This document shows positions 9,623 through 21,333 of a stretch of 34,808 nucleotides of DNA, piece after piece. The notes below the pieces were generated by a model. That model ran no database searches. It worked only from the letters and a program-made list of their open reading frames with translations, and was not told where the DNA came from. Positions within the stretch are counted from its first letter, which is position 1. Every line of letters starts with the position of its first letter. This DNA is from Gammaproteobacteria bacterium. Its GTDB lineage: Bacteria > Pseudomonadota > Gammaproteobacteria > Pseudomonadales > Azotimanducaceae. Where the stretch lies: assembly GCA_030123805.1 (NCBI GenBank), contig JASJXV010000020.1, forward strand, positions 1-34,808. Reading direction: 5' to 3'. The translations under genes were made by a program, and so were the position numbers.

Positions 9623-9638
9623 GATTTGTAACTCTAAC
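9623..9638. repeat. 16-bp motif following the 14-bp repeats, copy 1
   Basis: GATTTGTAACTCTAAC lies 22 bp after the 14-bp repeat cluster and just beyond the tag stop. The identical 16-mer follows the second cluster at 21223-21238. Its recurrence in the same relative position suggests that the 14-bp units and this motif belong to one dispersed intergenic element. Confidence 0.65.
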
Positions 9639-9641
9639 TGT

Positions 9642-10256
9642 TTAAAGGTGTGGTGAATAATTGCCCAATTTGTCTATTTCTGGACAGGAACTCGCTTGCT
9701 GACAGGGTAGGTAACGGTGGCAGTCAATCAAATGATCGTTGACCATTCCAGTGGCCTGCATAAAAGCGTAACAGATCCTGGTACCGAAGAAATTGAATCC
9801 CCTTTTTTTCAGGTCTTTGGACATTGCATCTGACGTAGATGTAGATACTGGTATCTGCTTCAAGCTGCGCCATCTGTTTTGCACAGGTTCTCCATCAACG
9901 AATGACCAGAGATGATCCATGAATCCCGAGGCACCAGCCTCCAGTTCAAGAAAGGCCCGGGCATTCTTGATCGCTGATTCAATTTTCAGTCTGTTTCTAA
10001 TTATTCCCTCATCTTTAAGCAATAGTGCTATCTTTCTGTCATCGTACCGGGCTATTTTCTCTGGATCGAACCCATCATAGGCTAATCGATAGTTCTCTCT
10101 CTTTTTGAGTATGGTTATCCAACTCAAACCAGCCTGTGCACCTTCTAGTATCAAGAACTCGAACAGTGCCCGCGTGCATCTGTTCGGAATCCCCCACTCT
10201 TCATCGTGATACTTGATATACAGCTCATTGTCTTTGCACCAACCACATCGCCGCAT
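9642..10256 (-). CDS. tag: 3-methyladenine DNA glycosylase I
   Basis: Tag excises 3-methyladenine from alkylated DNA, leaving an abasic site for base-excision repair. The 204-aa protein starts MRRCGWCKDN and carries the zinc ligands at the same positions as E. coli Tag: Cys4, His17, His175 and Cys179 (NDHLIDCH). The HhH-superfamily glycosylase core with WGIP and GLSWITIL is also present. It is transcribed divergently from gmhB. In Pseudomonas tag lies in the same neighbourhood but is separated from gmhB by glyQ and glyS, which are absent here. The C-terminal ~20 residues look variable. Confidence 0.95.
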   Translation of the reverse strand: MRRCGWCKDNELYIKYHDEEWGIPNRCTRALFEFLILEGAQAGLSWITILKKRENYRLAYDGFDPEKIARYDDRKIALLLKDEGIIRNRLKIESAIKNARAFLELEAGASGFMDHLWSFVDGEPVQNRWRSLKQIPVSTSTSDAMSKDLKKRGFNFFGTRICYAFMQATGMVNDHLIDCHRYLPCQQASSCPEIDKLGNYSPHL

Positions 10257-10489
10257 TAATTCTGTTCCCCTAACGACTAATTATTGAACGGTGTTTCTTT
10301 AGGCGGCATCTCCTGGACCGTCGCTGACTGAGTTTCACCAGATTATCACTCAAACGAATACTCCTCTCTTATATGGCGATAGACCGAGTCGCGTAGACAT
10401 CCAGGAATTGCTGAAACGCTCACCACCAGCTTGCTGCTCAGGAGTTTATTCTTGATAATGAAGAAATTACGCTCCAGGTGCTAGTTGTA

Positions 10490-11032
10490 ATGCCGAATAT
10501 TGTCATTCTTGATCGCGACGGTGTCATTAACCATGACTCGGAAGAATATATCAAATCACCGGAAGAATGGCGTCCTATAAAGGGTAGCCTGGAAGCGATC
10601 GCTCACTTATGCCGAGCGGGATACGTTATAGTGGTGGCGACTAACCAATCCGGCATTGCAAGAAATCTATACACGGTCACTACTCTTGACGCCATACACA
10701 AAAAGATGACCGACGCTGTCAACTCTCATGGAGGCCACCTGACGCGTATTTTTTACTGCCCCCATCATCCGGATGCTAACTGCAACTGTAGAAAACCACG
10801 GGTTGGTCTCCTGGCTCAGATAGCGGCGTTCCTGGACTCTGATTTACAGGGTACCCCATTTATCGGGGATTCACTCAGAGATATACAGGCTGCTGAAGCG
10901 TTTGGTTGCAGACCAATACTGGTGAAGACGGGTTATGGCTTGCGGACATTGGGCAGCCTCACAGAACCCTACCCGGAAACATTTACAGATCTTCTCGCTG
11001 CGGCCCTTGCCATAATTGATAGAGGCCACTAA
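10490..11032 (+). CDS. gmhB: D-glycero-beta-D-manno-heptose-1,7-bisphosphate 7-phosphatase
   Basis: GmhB removes the C7 phosphate in ADP-heptose synthesis for the lipopolysaccharide inner core. It is a HAD-superfamily phosphatase. The 180-aa product has the nucleophile motif LDRDGVIN near the N-terminus, the zinc-binding loop CPHHPDANCNCRKP in the middle (Cys-His-Cys-Cys ligands), and the Mg-binding GDSLRDIQAA motif. I chose ATG 10490, giving MPNIVILDRDGV like the family, over GTG 10478; AGG at 10476-10478 is a passable ribosome site. It converges on gyrB with only four bases between the stops and no visible terminator. The 10257-10489 gap shared with divergent tag has no clear feature. Confidence 0.93.
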   Translation: MPNIVILDRDGVINHDSEEYIKSPEEWRPIKGSLEAIAHLCRAGYVIVVATNQSGIARNLYTVTTLDAIHKKMTDAVNSHGGHLTRIFYCPHHPDANCNCRKPRVGLLAQIAAFLDSDLQGTPFIGDSLRDIQAAEAFGCRPILVKTGYGLRTLGSLTEPYPETFTDLLAAALAIIDRGH

Positions 11033-11036
11033 AAAT

Positions 11037-14541
<3,505 letters not shown>

Positions 14542-14545
<4 letters not shown>

Positions 14546-15642
14546 AACTTCATTGGCATTACCACATACAAGGAACGATCATCACCCGGTTCTTCTAACA
14601 ATGCGCTGCTATTCGCATCCGACAAGGTAAACCTTACTTGCTCGCTTTCCAACACACCCAGCACGTCGAGCAAATAGCCCACATTGAAACCTATTTCCAG
14701 CGATTCGCCCTGATAGTCAACAGATACGTTTTCTTCCGCCTCTTCCTGTTCGAGATTGTTGGCCGACAATTGGATATTTCCAGCCTTCAATGAGACCCTG
14801 ATGCCTCTGAATTTCTCATTCGATAGAATGGACGTACGATTCAGCGCGTGTCTTAACTCCTGCCGATCAGCAACCAGAACATTGTCCCCGCCTCTGGGTA
14901 TAACGCGCTCATAATCCGGGAATTTACCATCCAGCAATTTGGTCAGTAGATTGAAATCCCCTGTTTCAACCCCAAGGTGATTCGCTCCGAATATAATCTT
15001 TACCTTTCCATCTGCTTCACCTACAAGCCGTTGCAATTCAACTACACCTTTACGAGGTATGATGACCTGCTCTACAGAATTCCCGCTACTACCAATTTCT
15101 GAAGTACACATGGCCAATCTGTGCCCATCGGTCGCAACAACCTTGATCTCATCATCATTGACTTCCATTAGCATGCCATTCAGGAAATACCTCACATCCT
15201 GCTGGGCCATAGCAAAACTTGTCCGGTCAATCAACATTTTGAGTGCTGTGCCATCCATCTCAATTTCTTGTGAAATCTCGGATCTATCTATCGAGGGGAA
15301 CTCTGCCGCAGGTAACGTCGCTATACTCGACCTGAATCGATCACAACGAATAATTAACTTTTGCTCGATCAATTCCACGTTTATGGTGGAACCGTCTGGC
15401 AACTCTCGAAAAAGATCTACCAATTTCCTGGCCGGTACCGTTATCTCTCCGGCCTCCGATGACTCCAGCGATACTCTCGCCACCAGTTCTACTTCCAGGT
15501 CGGTACCTGTTATATAGGCTATATTATCCGCTACTCTCAAGAGTACATTTGAAAGAATAGGTAGCGTCTGTCGCCTTTCTACCACGCCCGCTACCATTTG
15601 CAATGGCTTAAGAAATGCATCTCTTTTTGTTGTAAATTTCAT
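14542..15642 (-). CDS. dnaN: DNA polymerase III beta sliding clamp, recF-proximal copy
   Basis: The beta clamp rings DNA and tethers polymerases and repair enzymes. This 366-aa protein has three clamp domains and keeps the residues I recall lining the E. coli partner-binding pocket: TDGHRL (171-176), FPDYERV (241-247), Phe278, Asn320, Tyr323, Ser346 and the C-terminus VMPMKL. The frame extends to TTG 15660, but ATG 15642 gives the family start MKFTTKRD and a standard length. Its TGA overlaps the recF ATG. A second full-length dnaN lies 78 bp upstream on the same strand. By pocket conservation this copy looks like the conventional clamp, although the other is the one next to dnaA. Confidence 0.96.
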
Positions 15643-15720
15643 ATTTGTGTTTTTCTTCAAATAGTATCGTTAACGTTATCAAGCTATGCATCGTTATCAC
15701 AACAATCACTCATCGGGAAA

Positions 15721-16821
15721 TCAAAGGACCATCGGGCTTACCACGAAAGTAGCGTCCTCGTCTCCAACCTGCTTCACCACGACCGCGCCGTTGGTATCAG
15801 CCAGATTAAACTCCACCTTATCCCCATCAATTACCGACAATACATCCAGTAAATACCCCACATTGAATGCTACTTGTAACTCTTCACCCTGGTAGTCTAC
15901 AGCTATGGTCTCTTCTGCTTCTTCCTGCTGTGGATTATTTGCCCGCAAATTCAAACTCCCTGCAGAAAGAGTCAAATGGATACTACGATACATCTCATTT
16001 GACAGGATAGCAGTTCTGGTCAACGCCTCTTTTAATTCATCTTTATCGGCACGAAAGAAATTTTTGCCCTTTGCTGGTATCGCCCTTTGATAATCTGGAT
16101 AAGTAGCATCTATTAACTTCGTGGTTAGTAAGCGCTCACCAACTCTCGCCACGAGATGATTAGCGGATATAGATATCTCAACTAAGGATTCATCATCCAG
16201 CAGGCGCAACAGTTCTACGACTCCCTTGCGCGGTATTATGGCTTGCCGTTGCTGCGTGATCTGTACTTCAGCCGTGGCCTTATTCAGGGCCAATCGTTGC
16301 CCATTTGTGGCGACGGTTTGCAATTGGTTTTCTTCTACTTCCAATAACAAACCGTTAAAGAAATATCTCACATCCTGCTGAGCCATCGCAAAAGAAGTTC
16401 TGCTCAATAATCTTCTCAGACTACTCGATTGTACTTTGATATCAAGACTTCCACCATCGAACTCTACTTTTGGAAACTCCGTGGCAGGTAGCGTCGCAAG
16501 GTGCGATCGAAATCTACCGCTACTTAACAACAGCCTTGAGTCTTCCATCTCTGCACGGATGGTCTCTTCAGTGGACAGACTCCTGCATATATCCAGCAGC
16601 TTTCTAGCTGGCACTGTTACTTCCCCGATCACGCAATCGGTCACCTTAATCCGGTCACTTAATTCAACCTCCTGATCGGTAGCGGTCAAAGTCAGATAAC
16701 CATCATTATCAACTTCTAGTAGCAAATTGGAGAGTATTGGTAGTGTCTGACGTCGCTCCACTACACTGGTTACCAGCTGTAAGGGCTTTAGAAGGGCTTG
16801 TTGAGATACTTCAAACTTCAT
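15721..16821 (-). CDS. dnaN: second DNA polymerase III beta sliding clamp, dnaA-proximal copy
   Basis: A second complete clamp of exactly 366 aa, starting MKFEVSQQALLKPLQ (ATG 16821; an in-frame TTG sits just before). By hand alignment it is about 45-50% identical to the neighbouring clamp, with long shared blocks (VVERRQTLPILSN, RTSFAMAQQDVRYF, FNVGYLLDVL). It is therefore an old paralogue, not a recent copy. It differs at positions that form the partner-binding pocket in E. coli beta: His175 to Gln (TNGQRL), Val247 to Ala, Phe278 to Tyr, Ser346 to Ala, and Met362/Arg365 to Ser/Val (VSPMVL). The frame is intact with no decay. It lies 51 bp after dnaA, so dnaA and both clamps may share a transcript. 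Its role is unknown: paralogous clamp, specialised clamp, or clamp-inhibitor resistance are all possible. Confidence 0.95.
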   Translation of the reverse strand: MKFEVSQQALLKPLQLVTSVVERRQTLPILSNLLLEVDNDGYLTLTATDQEVELSDRIKVTDCVIGEVTVPARKLLDICRSLSTEETIRAEMEDSRLLLSSGRFRSHLATLPATEFPKVEFDGGSLDIKVQSSSLRRLLSRTSFAMAQQDVRYFFNGLLLEVEENQLQTVATNGQRLALNKATAEVQITQQRQAIIPRKGVVELLRLLDDESLVEISISANHLVARVGERLLTTKLIDATYPDYQRAIPAKGKNFFRADKDELKEALTRTAILSNEMYRSIHLTLSAGSLNLRANNPQQEEAEETIAVDYQGEELQVAFNVGYLLDVLSVIDGDKVEFNLADTNGAVVVKQVGDEDATFVVSPMVL

Positions 16822-16872
16822 CAAAATTCACATATCTTAGCCTGGGAATGCAGTCGTGGCACTTGGATGACT

Positions 16873-18198
16873 TTATTGTGTTAACAGTCTTAGCACATTG
16901 TTATAATCTTCTTCCATCTCATTCATGCTCTCGCGCAACTCTTCTATCTTACGGCACGCATGCAATACTGTTGTGTGGTCTCTGCCACCAAAAGAATCCC
17001 CAATTTCAGGTAAGCTATGATTAGTCAGTTCCTTTGCCAGAGCCATAGCTAATTGTCTTGGTCTGGTGATCGACCGATTTCTTCTTTTTGAGTGCAAGTC
17101 GGATACGCGAATTTTATAATAATCTGCAACGGTTTTTTGAATGTTCTCAATGCCTACTTGTCTGTCCTGCATGGCTATCAGATCTTTTAACGATTCCCTG
17201 ACATGGGTAATTGTAATATCGTTACCCGTAAAACCAGCATTGGCAATTACTCTCTTCAGAGCGCCTTCCAGCTCTCTCACGTTTGATCGAATTCTCTCCG
17301 CGATGAAGAATGCGACCTCCTGGCTCAGATCTACCTGCTGTATCGCAGCTTTCTTTATTAAAATCGCTACCCGTGTCTCGAGATCCGGTGGTCCAACAGG
17401 TGCCGTCATGCCCCATACAAACCGCGATTTTAGTCTTTCTTCCAGGCCTACGATCTGTTTTGGATATTTATCGCAAGTTAAAACGATCTGTCGACCATCT
17501 TCCTGCAATCGATTGAACAAATGAAAAAACTCTTCTTGTGATTTGCTGCCTTTCGCCAGAAATTGAATATCGTCCATAAGCAGAACATCAATTGATCGAT
17601 AACCTTCTGTGAACTTCCTCATCTGGTTAGTCTCTATCGCCCGCACCATCTCTTCAATGAATCTCTGTGAATTGGTATAAACAACTTTTGCTCCAGGGTT
17701 CCTTTCCAGGATAGCATTGCCAACAGCGCACATTAGATGAGTCTTACCGAGTCCCACACCACCATATAGCAATAATGGGTTATAGGTAGTGCCCACATTT
17801 TCTGCTACTTGCAGCGCTGCTGCGCGAGCCAGTACGTTTGAACGTCCTTCAACAAAAGTTGAAAATGTGAATTCCATTTCTATATCACGCAGTAGTCCAT
17901 TGCCTGTTTTCCTGCCAGGAATCCCATTGCCGTTGATTCGTTTTTTCTCGCTGCCACCGTGCAGTTTACTGCCTACTTCGATAGACACACTACCGGCTCC
18001 ATAATCACTGACCATCTCTCTGATGCGTGGCAAAAACATTTCAGAAACCAGATCCATGATGTACTTATTCGGCGAGTAAAGCTGTAAACCTTCGTTTCCA
18101 GCTTCTACCTGAAGAGGTCTTATACAAGTGTCGAATTGCTGAGATGTGATTTCATCTTCCAGACGATCAAGACATTTTTTCCAAATTTCCGACCCCAC
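16873..18198 (-). CDS. dnaA: chromosomal replication initiator DnaA
   Basis: DnaA binds DnaA boxes at oriC and unwinds the origin when ATP-bound. The 441-aa protein has domain I (about 1-75, helicase-interaction), a short linker (about 76-105), the AAA+ domain with Walker [10 protein letters not shown] (146-154) and Walker B LLMDDIQ (206-212), and the DNA-binding domain IV with signature GGRDHTTV (404-411). The linker is short relative to E. coli. The start is GTG at 18198, supported by a strong AGGGAGG five bases upstream on the minus strand. It transcribes away from the DnaA-box region at 18337-18547. Confidence 0.98.
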   Translation of the reverse strand: MGSEIWKKCLDRLEDEITSQQFDTCIRPLQVEAGNEGLQLYSPNKYIMDLVSEMFLPRIREMVSDYGAGSVSIEVGSKLHGGSEKKRINGNGIPGRKTGNGLLRDIEMEFTFSTFVEGRSNVLARAAALQVAENVGTTYNPLLLYGGVGLGKTHLMCAVGNAILERNPGAKVVYTNSQRFIEEMVRAIETNQMRKFTEGYRSIDVLLMDDIQFLAKGSKSQEEFFHLFNRLQEDGRQIVLTCDKYPKQIVGLEERLKSRFVWGMTAPVGPPDLETRVAILIKKAAIQQVDLSQEVAFFIAERIRSNVRELEGALKRVIANAGFTGNDITITHVRESLKDLIAMQDRQVGIENIQKTVADYYKIRVSDLHSKRRNRSITRPRQLAMALAKELTNHSLPEIGDSFGGRDHTTVLHACRKIEELRESMNEMEEDYNNVLRLLTQ

Positions 18199-18336
18199 TG
18201 GGCCTCCCTTTAAAACCAGTCACAACTATGAAGATAAAACAGCTGAAAATATTACTCCTAATCATTCTCGGAATCTACCACCAAATCAAACTGATTTGCA
18301 TTGAAAAATCTTTTTTTTCAACAAGTTACATTATTC

Positions 18337-18345
18337 TTATCCACA
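18337..18345 (+). promoter_or_regulatory. DnaA box, perfect
   Basis: TTATCCACA exact match to the consensus R-box, at the dnaA-proximal edge of the box cluster. Confidence 0.9.
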
Positions 18346-18371
18346 AATAGACTGAATTTTTGTGTGTATGT

Positions 18372-18380
18372 TGTGTATAA
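18372..18380 (-). promoter_or_regulatory. DnaA box, one mismatch
   Basis: TTATACACA on the minus strand, separated by two bases from the next perfect box in the same orientation, so the pair sits on the same helical face. Confidence 0.75.
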
Positions 18381-18382
18381 TT

Positions 18383-18391
18383 TGTGGATAA
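18383..18391 (-). promoter_or_regulatory. DnaA box, perfect
   Basis: TTATCCACA on the minus strand, second of a closely spaced pair. Confidence 0.9.
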
Positions 18392-18421
18392 AATGTGTGC
18401 CATAAAGCAATACAATAGCCT

Positions 18422-18430
18422 TGTGGATAA
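18422..18430 (-). promoter_or_regulatory. DnaA box, perfect
   Basis: TTATCCACA on the minus strand, 30 bp beyond the previous box and in the same orientation. Confidence 0.9.
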
Positions 18431-18538
18431 GTAACGAATTTTTACCCAGCTAATTAACAATCTGTATACAGGCTATCTATAATAAACACACAGCTTTCAT
18501 CCTTTTCCAAGTAATTGATTACTAGTCAGAAATTCTAT

Positions 18539-18547
18539 TTATCAACA
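18539..18547 (+). promoter_or_regulatory. DnaA box, one mismatch
   Basis: TTATCAACA on the plus strand, next to the most AT-rich stretch of the gap; a weaker site that could guide unwinding. Confidence 0.5.
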
Positions 18548-18628
18548 ACAAATCAATGCTTAATAACAACAACAACAATAATTCTTATACGAATTTTTTA
18601 AAATATTAATTATTGAAGTTATTTCAAA

Positions 18629-18657
18629 TTGACGCTCCTATCAGATTACATTAGAAT
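18629..18657 (+). promoter_or_regulatory. sigma-70 promoter for rpmH-rnpA cluster
   Basis: TTGACG (18629-18634), a 17-bp spacer and TAGAAT (18652-18657) closely fit the sigma-70 consensus. It would start transcription near 18664, about 50 bases before the rpmH ATG. It faces away from oriC. Confidence 0.75.
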
Positions 18658-18716
18658 CGCCCGTCCTTTTTTATACTCTGTAAGCATTATTTTTTGTCGC
18701 TCATTGGATACACATC

Positions 18717-18851
18717 ATGAAAAGAACTTTTCAACCCAGCGTTTTAAAGAGAAATCGTACCCACGGTTTTCGAAGTCGAATGGCATCCAAGTCAGGTAGA
18801 CTTATACTCAAACGAAGAAGAGCGAAAGGTCGTAAAGTACTCTCCGCCTGA
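18717..18851 (+). CDS. rpmH: 50S ribosomal protein L34
   Basis: This short gene encodes a 44-aa, very basic protein starting [19 protein letters not shown] and ending KGRKVLSA, which is bacterial L34 over its whole length. It is a structural component of the large ribosomal subunit. It begins the rightward cluster rpmH-rnpA-yidD-yidC, a nearly universal bacterial order, and lies 14 bp before rnpA. A good sigma-70 promoter lies about 60 bp upstream. Confidence 0.98.
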   Translation: MKRTFQPSVLKRNRTHGFRSRMASKSGRLILKRRRAKGRKVLSA

Positions 18852-18865
18852 TATTAACCTCTCTT

Positions 18866-19231
18866 ATGTCAATCGAGGCGTTTCCCATTACTCTTCGACT
18901 GACAAAATCAGCCCAATATCAAGCTGTATTTAATCAGAGACACTATAGAATACCAATGGGTTCGCTACTTCTACTAGCACGCCAAAATCAGATGGATCGA
19001 CCGCGTATTGGACTTATCCTGAGTAAAAGAGTCATTCCTCTTGCGGTGCAAAGAAACAGAGTAAAAAGATTGTTACGAGAATCATTCAGACGTCACCAGC
19101 AAGATGTGGCAGGTTTAGATATCATCATCCTGGCGCGCAGGGGATTGGGCGATCTTGACAATAAAGTCATATTGAATGACGCAACAGTTTTATGGAAAAA
19201 ATTAGTCGCTCAACGAGGCCCAACCACATAG
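18866..19231 (+). CDS. rnpA: ribonuclease P protein component
   Basis: RnpA is the protein subunit of RNase P; with the M1 RNA it trims the 5' leaders of tRNA precursors. The 121-aa basic protein has the RNR signature QRNRVKRLLRESFR (62-75) that contacts the RNA subunit, preceded by the conserved GLILSKRV strand. Length is typical. The ribosome site before ATG 18866 is poor, so translation may be coupled to rpmH 14 bp upstream. The RNase P RNA gene itself is not in this window. Confidence 0.96.
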   Translation: MSIEAFPITLRLTKSAQYQAVFNQRHYRIPMGSLLLLARQNQMDRPRIGLILSKRVIPLAVQRNRVKRLLRESFRRHQQDVAGLDIIILARRGLGDLDNKVILNDATVLWKKLVAQRGPTT

Positions 19232-19245
19232 GCCAAGATAAATAA

Positions 19246-19470
19246 ATGAAAAGAATTATGCTGATCTTAATCCGTGTATATCAACTGGTAATCAGCCCTG
19301 TTATTCCCAGTTGTTGCAGATTTTATCCCTCATGTTCTCAATACGCGATTGAGGCATTAGAAAAACATGGCATTATTCGGGGAACCTATTTGACTATCAG
19401 ACGCATATCTCACTGTCACCCTTTGCATACAGGTGGCTATGACCCTGTCCCGGAAAAGGAAGTCGGCTAG
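19246..19470 (+). CDS. yidD: membrane protein insertion efficiency factor YidD
   Basis: YidD is a small inner-membrane-associated protein that assists YidC-dependent membrane insertion. The 74-aa product has the N-terminal amphipathic/hydrophobic helix ([20 protein letters not shown]) and the conserved cysteine region [12 protein letters not shown] (23-34) followed by [13 protein letters not shown]. It lies 14 bp after rnpA, and its TAG shares one base with the GTG start of yidC, so the two are translationally linked. Confidence 0.96.
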   Translation: MKRIMLILIRVYQLVISPVIPSCCRFYPSCSQYAIEALEKHGIIRGTYLTIRRISHCHPLHTGGYDPVPEKEVG

Positions 19471-21149
19471 TGGATATACAAAGGATCATACTTATATTCG
19501 GTATGGCAGTTACCTCATACATGCTGGTGCTTGCATGGAACGAAGACTATCATCAAAAATCGTCTAACGGCATAATAGAGGTGAATGAAGCAGCTCCTGT
19601 GGCTGTTGATTATGAACCAGTGATCGGTGTTTTATCAGAAACTGTAGTGGACGAATTGCCCGACATTGATTTTCAAGCAGAAATAATGCAGCGAGAAAAA
19701 GGTGCCTCAGCAAAGAGGGAACTGATAAAGATTTCAACCGACGTGCTCAATGTCTGGGTTGATACCAGGGGCGGTGATATTACTCGAGTCGATCTGCCGC
19801 AGTTTCCGCAAAATCTTGATTCACCAGACCAGCCCTTCGTCCTTATTGATCCTAGAAACAGCTATGTAGCACAAAGCGGCTTGATTGGTCCACAGGGACC
19901 AGACGCTAAACAGGGTCGTACAATCTATAGTGCAGAAAAGTATAGTTACTCTATGCAAGATGGCGATGATGAACTTCTGGTGGACCTGAGTTTCGTCGAC
20001 GAGAATGCTGTGGAAATTATTAAACGCTTCAGATTCCAGCGCGGTAACTACCTGATTGGAGTTGAGTTTCTGATTAAAAACAATTCTTCAGAATCCTGGT
20101 CAGCAAACATTTTTGCCCAGATAAAGAGAGATGGGCAACCACCCGTGATAGAGGAAGTAAATTCTATGGGTCTGCGACCCTATGTAGGTGGAGCAACCTA
20201 TAGTACTGAAGCTCCGTATTACAAGCTTGAATTTGACGACCTGGGTGAAACACCTTTCAAGGAGAAAGTAGACGGCGGCTATATAGCGATGGTGCAACAT
20301 TATTTCGTTAGCGCCTGGGTTCCGCCCACAGAAACAACATACATTTATCAAGCCAGAAAGGTACAAAACAAGGACCAGTATTTAATGGGATTCACTGGCC
20401 CAACAATAACTATACCTTCAGGAGGGTCTGACAAACTGGTTTTGTCTCTCTATGCGGGGCCGAAAGATCAATATAAATTAAGAGAAATATCAAGAGGATT
20501 AGATCTGACAGTAGATTACGGCTTTCTCTGGTGGATTGCTCAACCTTTATTCAGTCTCCTAGATTTTATACATGGATTGGTGGGTAACTGGGGATTAGCG
20601 ATTATTCTTCTTACTGTCATAGTCAAAATGTTTCTCTACCCACTCTCAGCAGCCAGTTACAAATCAATGGCGAAGATGCGCAAATTACAACCGGAAATGC
20701 AACGTCTAAAAGAGCGTTTTGGGGATGACAAACAAAAATTCTCTCAGGCGATGATGGACCTGTATAAGAAAGAAGGAGCGAATCCTCTCGGAGGCTGTTT
20801 GCCGATGTTACTGCAAATGCCTGTATTCCTTGCATTATATTGGACTTTGATGGAAAGCGTAGAACTGCGTCAGGCACCCTTCTATTTGTGGATAGAAGAC
20901 CTTTCAGTGATGGATCCTTATTTTGTTTTACCCATCTTGATGGGAGGATCCATGTTTCTTACTCAGATGATGCAGCCTGAACCACCAGATCCAGTGCAGG
21001 CGCGCGTGATGAAGTTAATGCCGGTCATGTTCACATTCTTTTTCCTTTGGTTCCCGTCTGGATTAGTACTATATTGGTTGGTGAACAACATTATTTCTGT
21101 GTTACAGCAGTGGTACGTCACTCGCAAAATTGCCAACGCGCCTAACTAG
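19470..21149 (+). CDS. yidC: membrane protein insertase YidC/Oxa1
   Basis: YidC inserts and folds inner-membrane proteins alone or with SecYEG; the Fo subunits encoded downstream are classic substrates. The 559-aa protein has an N-terminal transmembrane anchor (about residues 4-22), a large periplasmic domain (about 60-340) and the conserved insertase core with five membrane spans. The core includes NWGLAIILLTVIVK, the cytoplasmic MAKMRKLQPEMQRLKERFG hairpin and PVFLALYWTLMES. The start is a GTG that overlaps the yidD stop by one base. The gammaproteobacterial long form is complete. Confidence 0.97.
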   Translation: MDIQRIILIFGMAVTSYMLVLAWNEDYHQKSSNGIIEVNEAAPVAVDYEPVIGVLSETVVDELPDIDFQAEIMQREKGASAKRELIKISTDVLNVWVDTRGGDITRVDLPQFPQNLDSPDQPFVLIDPRNSYVAQSGLIGPQGPDAKQGRTIYSAEKYSYSMQDGDDELLVDLSFVDENAVEIIKRFRFQRGNYLIGVEFLIKNNSSESWSANIFAQIKRDGQPPVIEEVNSMGLRPYVGGATYSTEAPYYKLEFDDLGETPFKEKVDGGYIAMVQHYFVSAWVPPTETTYIYQARKVQNKDQYLMGFTGPTITIPSGGSDKLVLSLYAGPKDQYKLREISRGLDLTVDYGFLWWIAQPLFSLLDFIHGLVGNWGLAIILLTVIVKMFLYPLSAASYKSMAKMRKLQPEMQRLKERFGDDKQKFSQAMMDLYKKEGANPLGGCLPMLLQMPVFLALYWTLMESVELRQAPFYLWIEDLSVMDPYFVLPILMGGSMFLTQMMQPEPPDPVQARVMKLMPVMFTFFFLWFPSGLVLYWLVNNIISVLQQWYVTRKIANAPN

Positions 21150-21151
21150 TT

Positions 21152-21188
21152 CCGGATGCGGCCCACCGGATGCGGCCCACCGGATGCG
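21152..21188. repeat. tandem 14-bp direct repeats, second cluster
   Basis: Two complete CCGGATGCGGCCCA units and a third truncated to CCGGATGCG begin three bases after the yidC stop. They match the cluster at 9559-9600. Confidence 0.85.
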
Positions 21189-21222
21189 AAGTTCGAGGTG
21201 GTTAGTTCTTTTTTAAGTGCTT

Positions 21223-21238
21223 GATTTGTAACTCTAAC
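21223..21238. repeat. 16-bp motif following the 14-bp repeats, copy 2
   Basis: GATTTGTAACTCTAAC is identical to 9623-9638 and again lies just downstream of a 14-bp repeat cluster, here 34 bp after it. It sits in the 184-bp yidC-mnmE gap, which has no other feature I can support. Confidence 0.65.
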
Positions 21239-21333
21239 AATTTTAATCTTTTGCAAATGCTGGTTACATATAGCACTTTACGGACAGGAACTTTCTTACA
21301 TAACAGAGCGGCCTTAAAAAAGCCAGAATCCTG

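Larger units (their letters stand above)
18199..18716. other. oriC: putative chromosomal origin oriC
   Basis: The 518-bp gap between divergent dnaA and rpmH is markedly AT-rich. It holds three perfect DnaA boxes (TTATCCACA: 18337-18345 plus; 18383-18391 and 18422-18430 minus) and two variants (TTATACACA at 18372-18380 minus; TTATCAACA at 18539-18547 plus). A very AT-rich run (about 18581-18630) is a candidate unwinding element. An AT-rich inverted repeat lies at 18301-18321. This is the oriC position known in Pseudomonas. Gene strand also switches here, leftward on one side and rightward on the other, as expected for bidirectional forks. Confidence 0.85.

Noticed and set aside
18199-18300. 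A specific dnaA promoter
   Set aside because: Several loose -35/-10 pairs can be drawn on the minus strand in this AT-rich stretch, none clearly better than chance.
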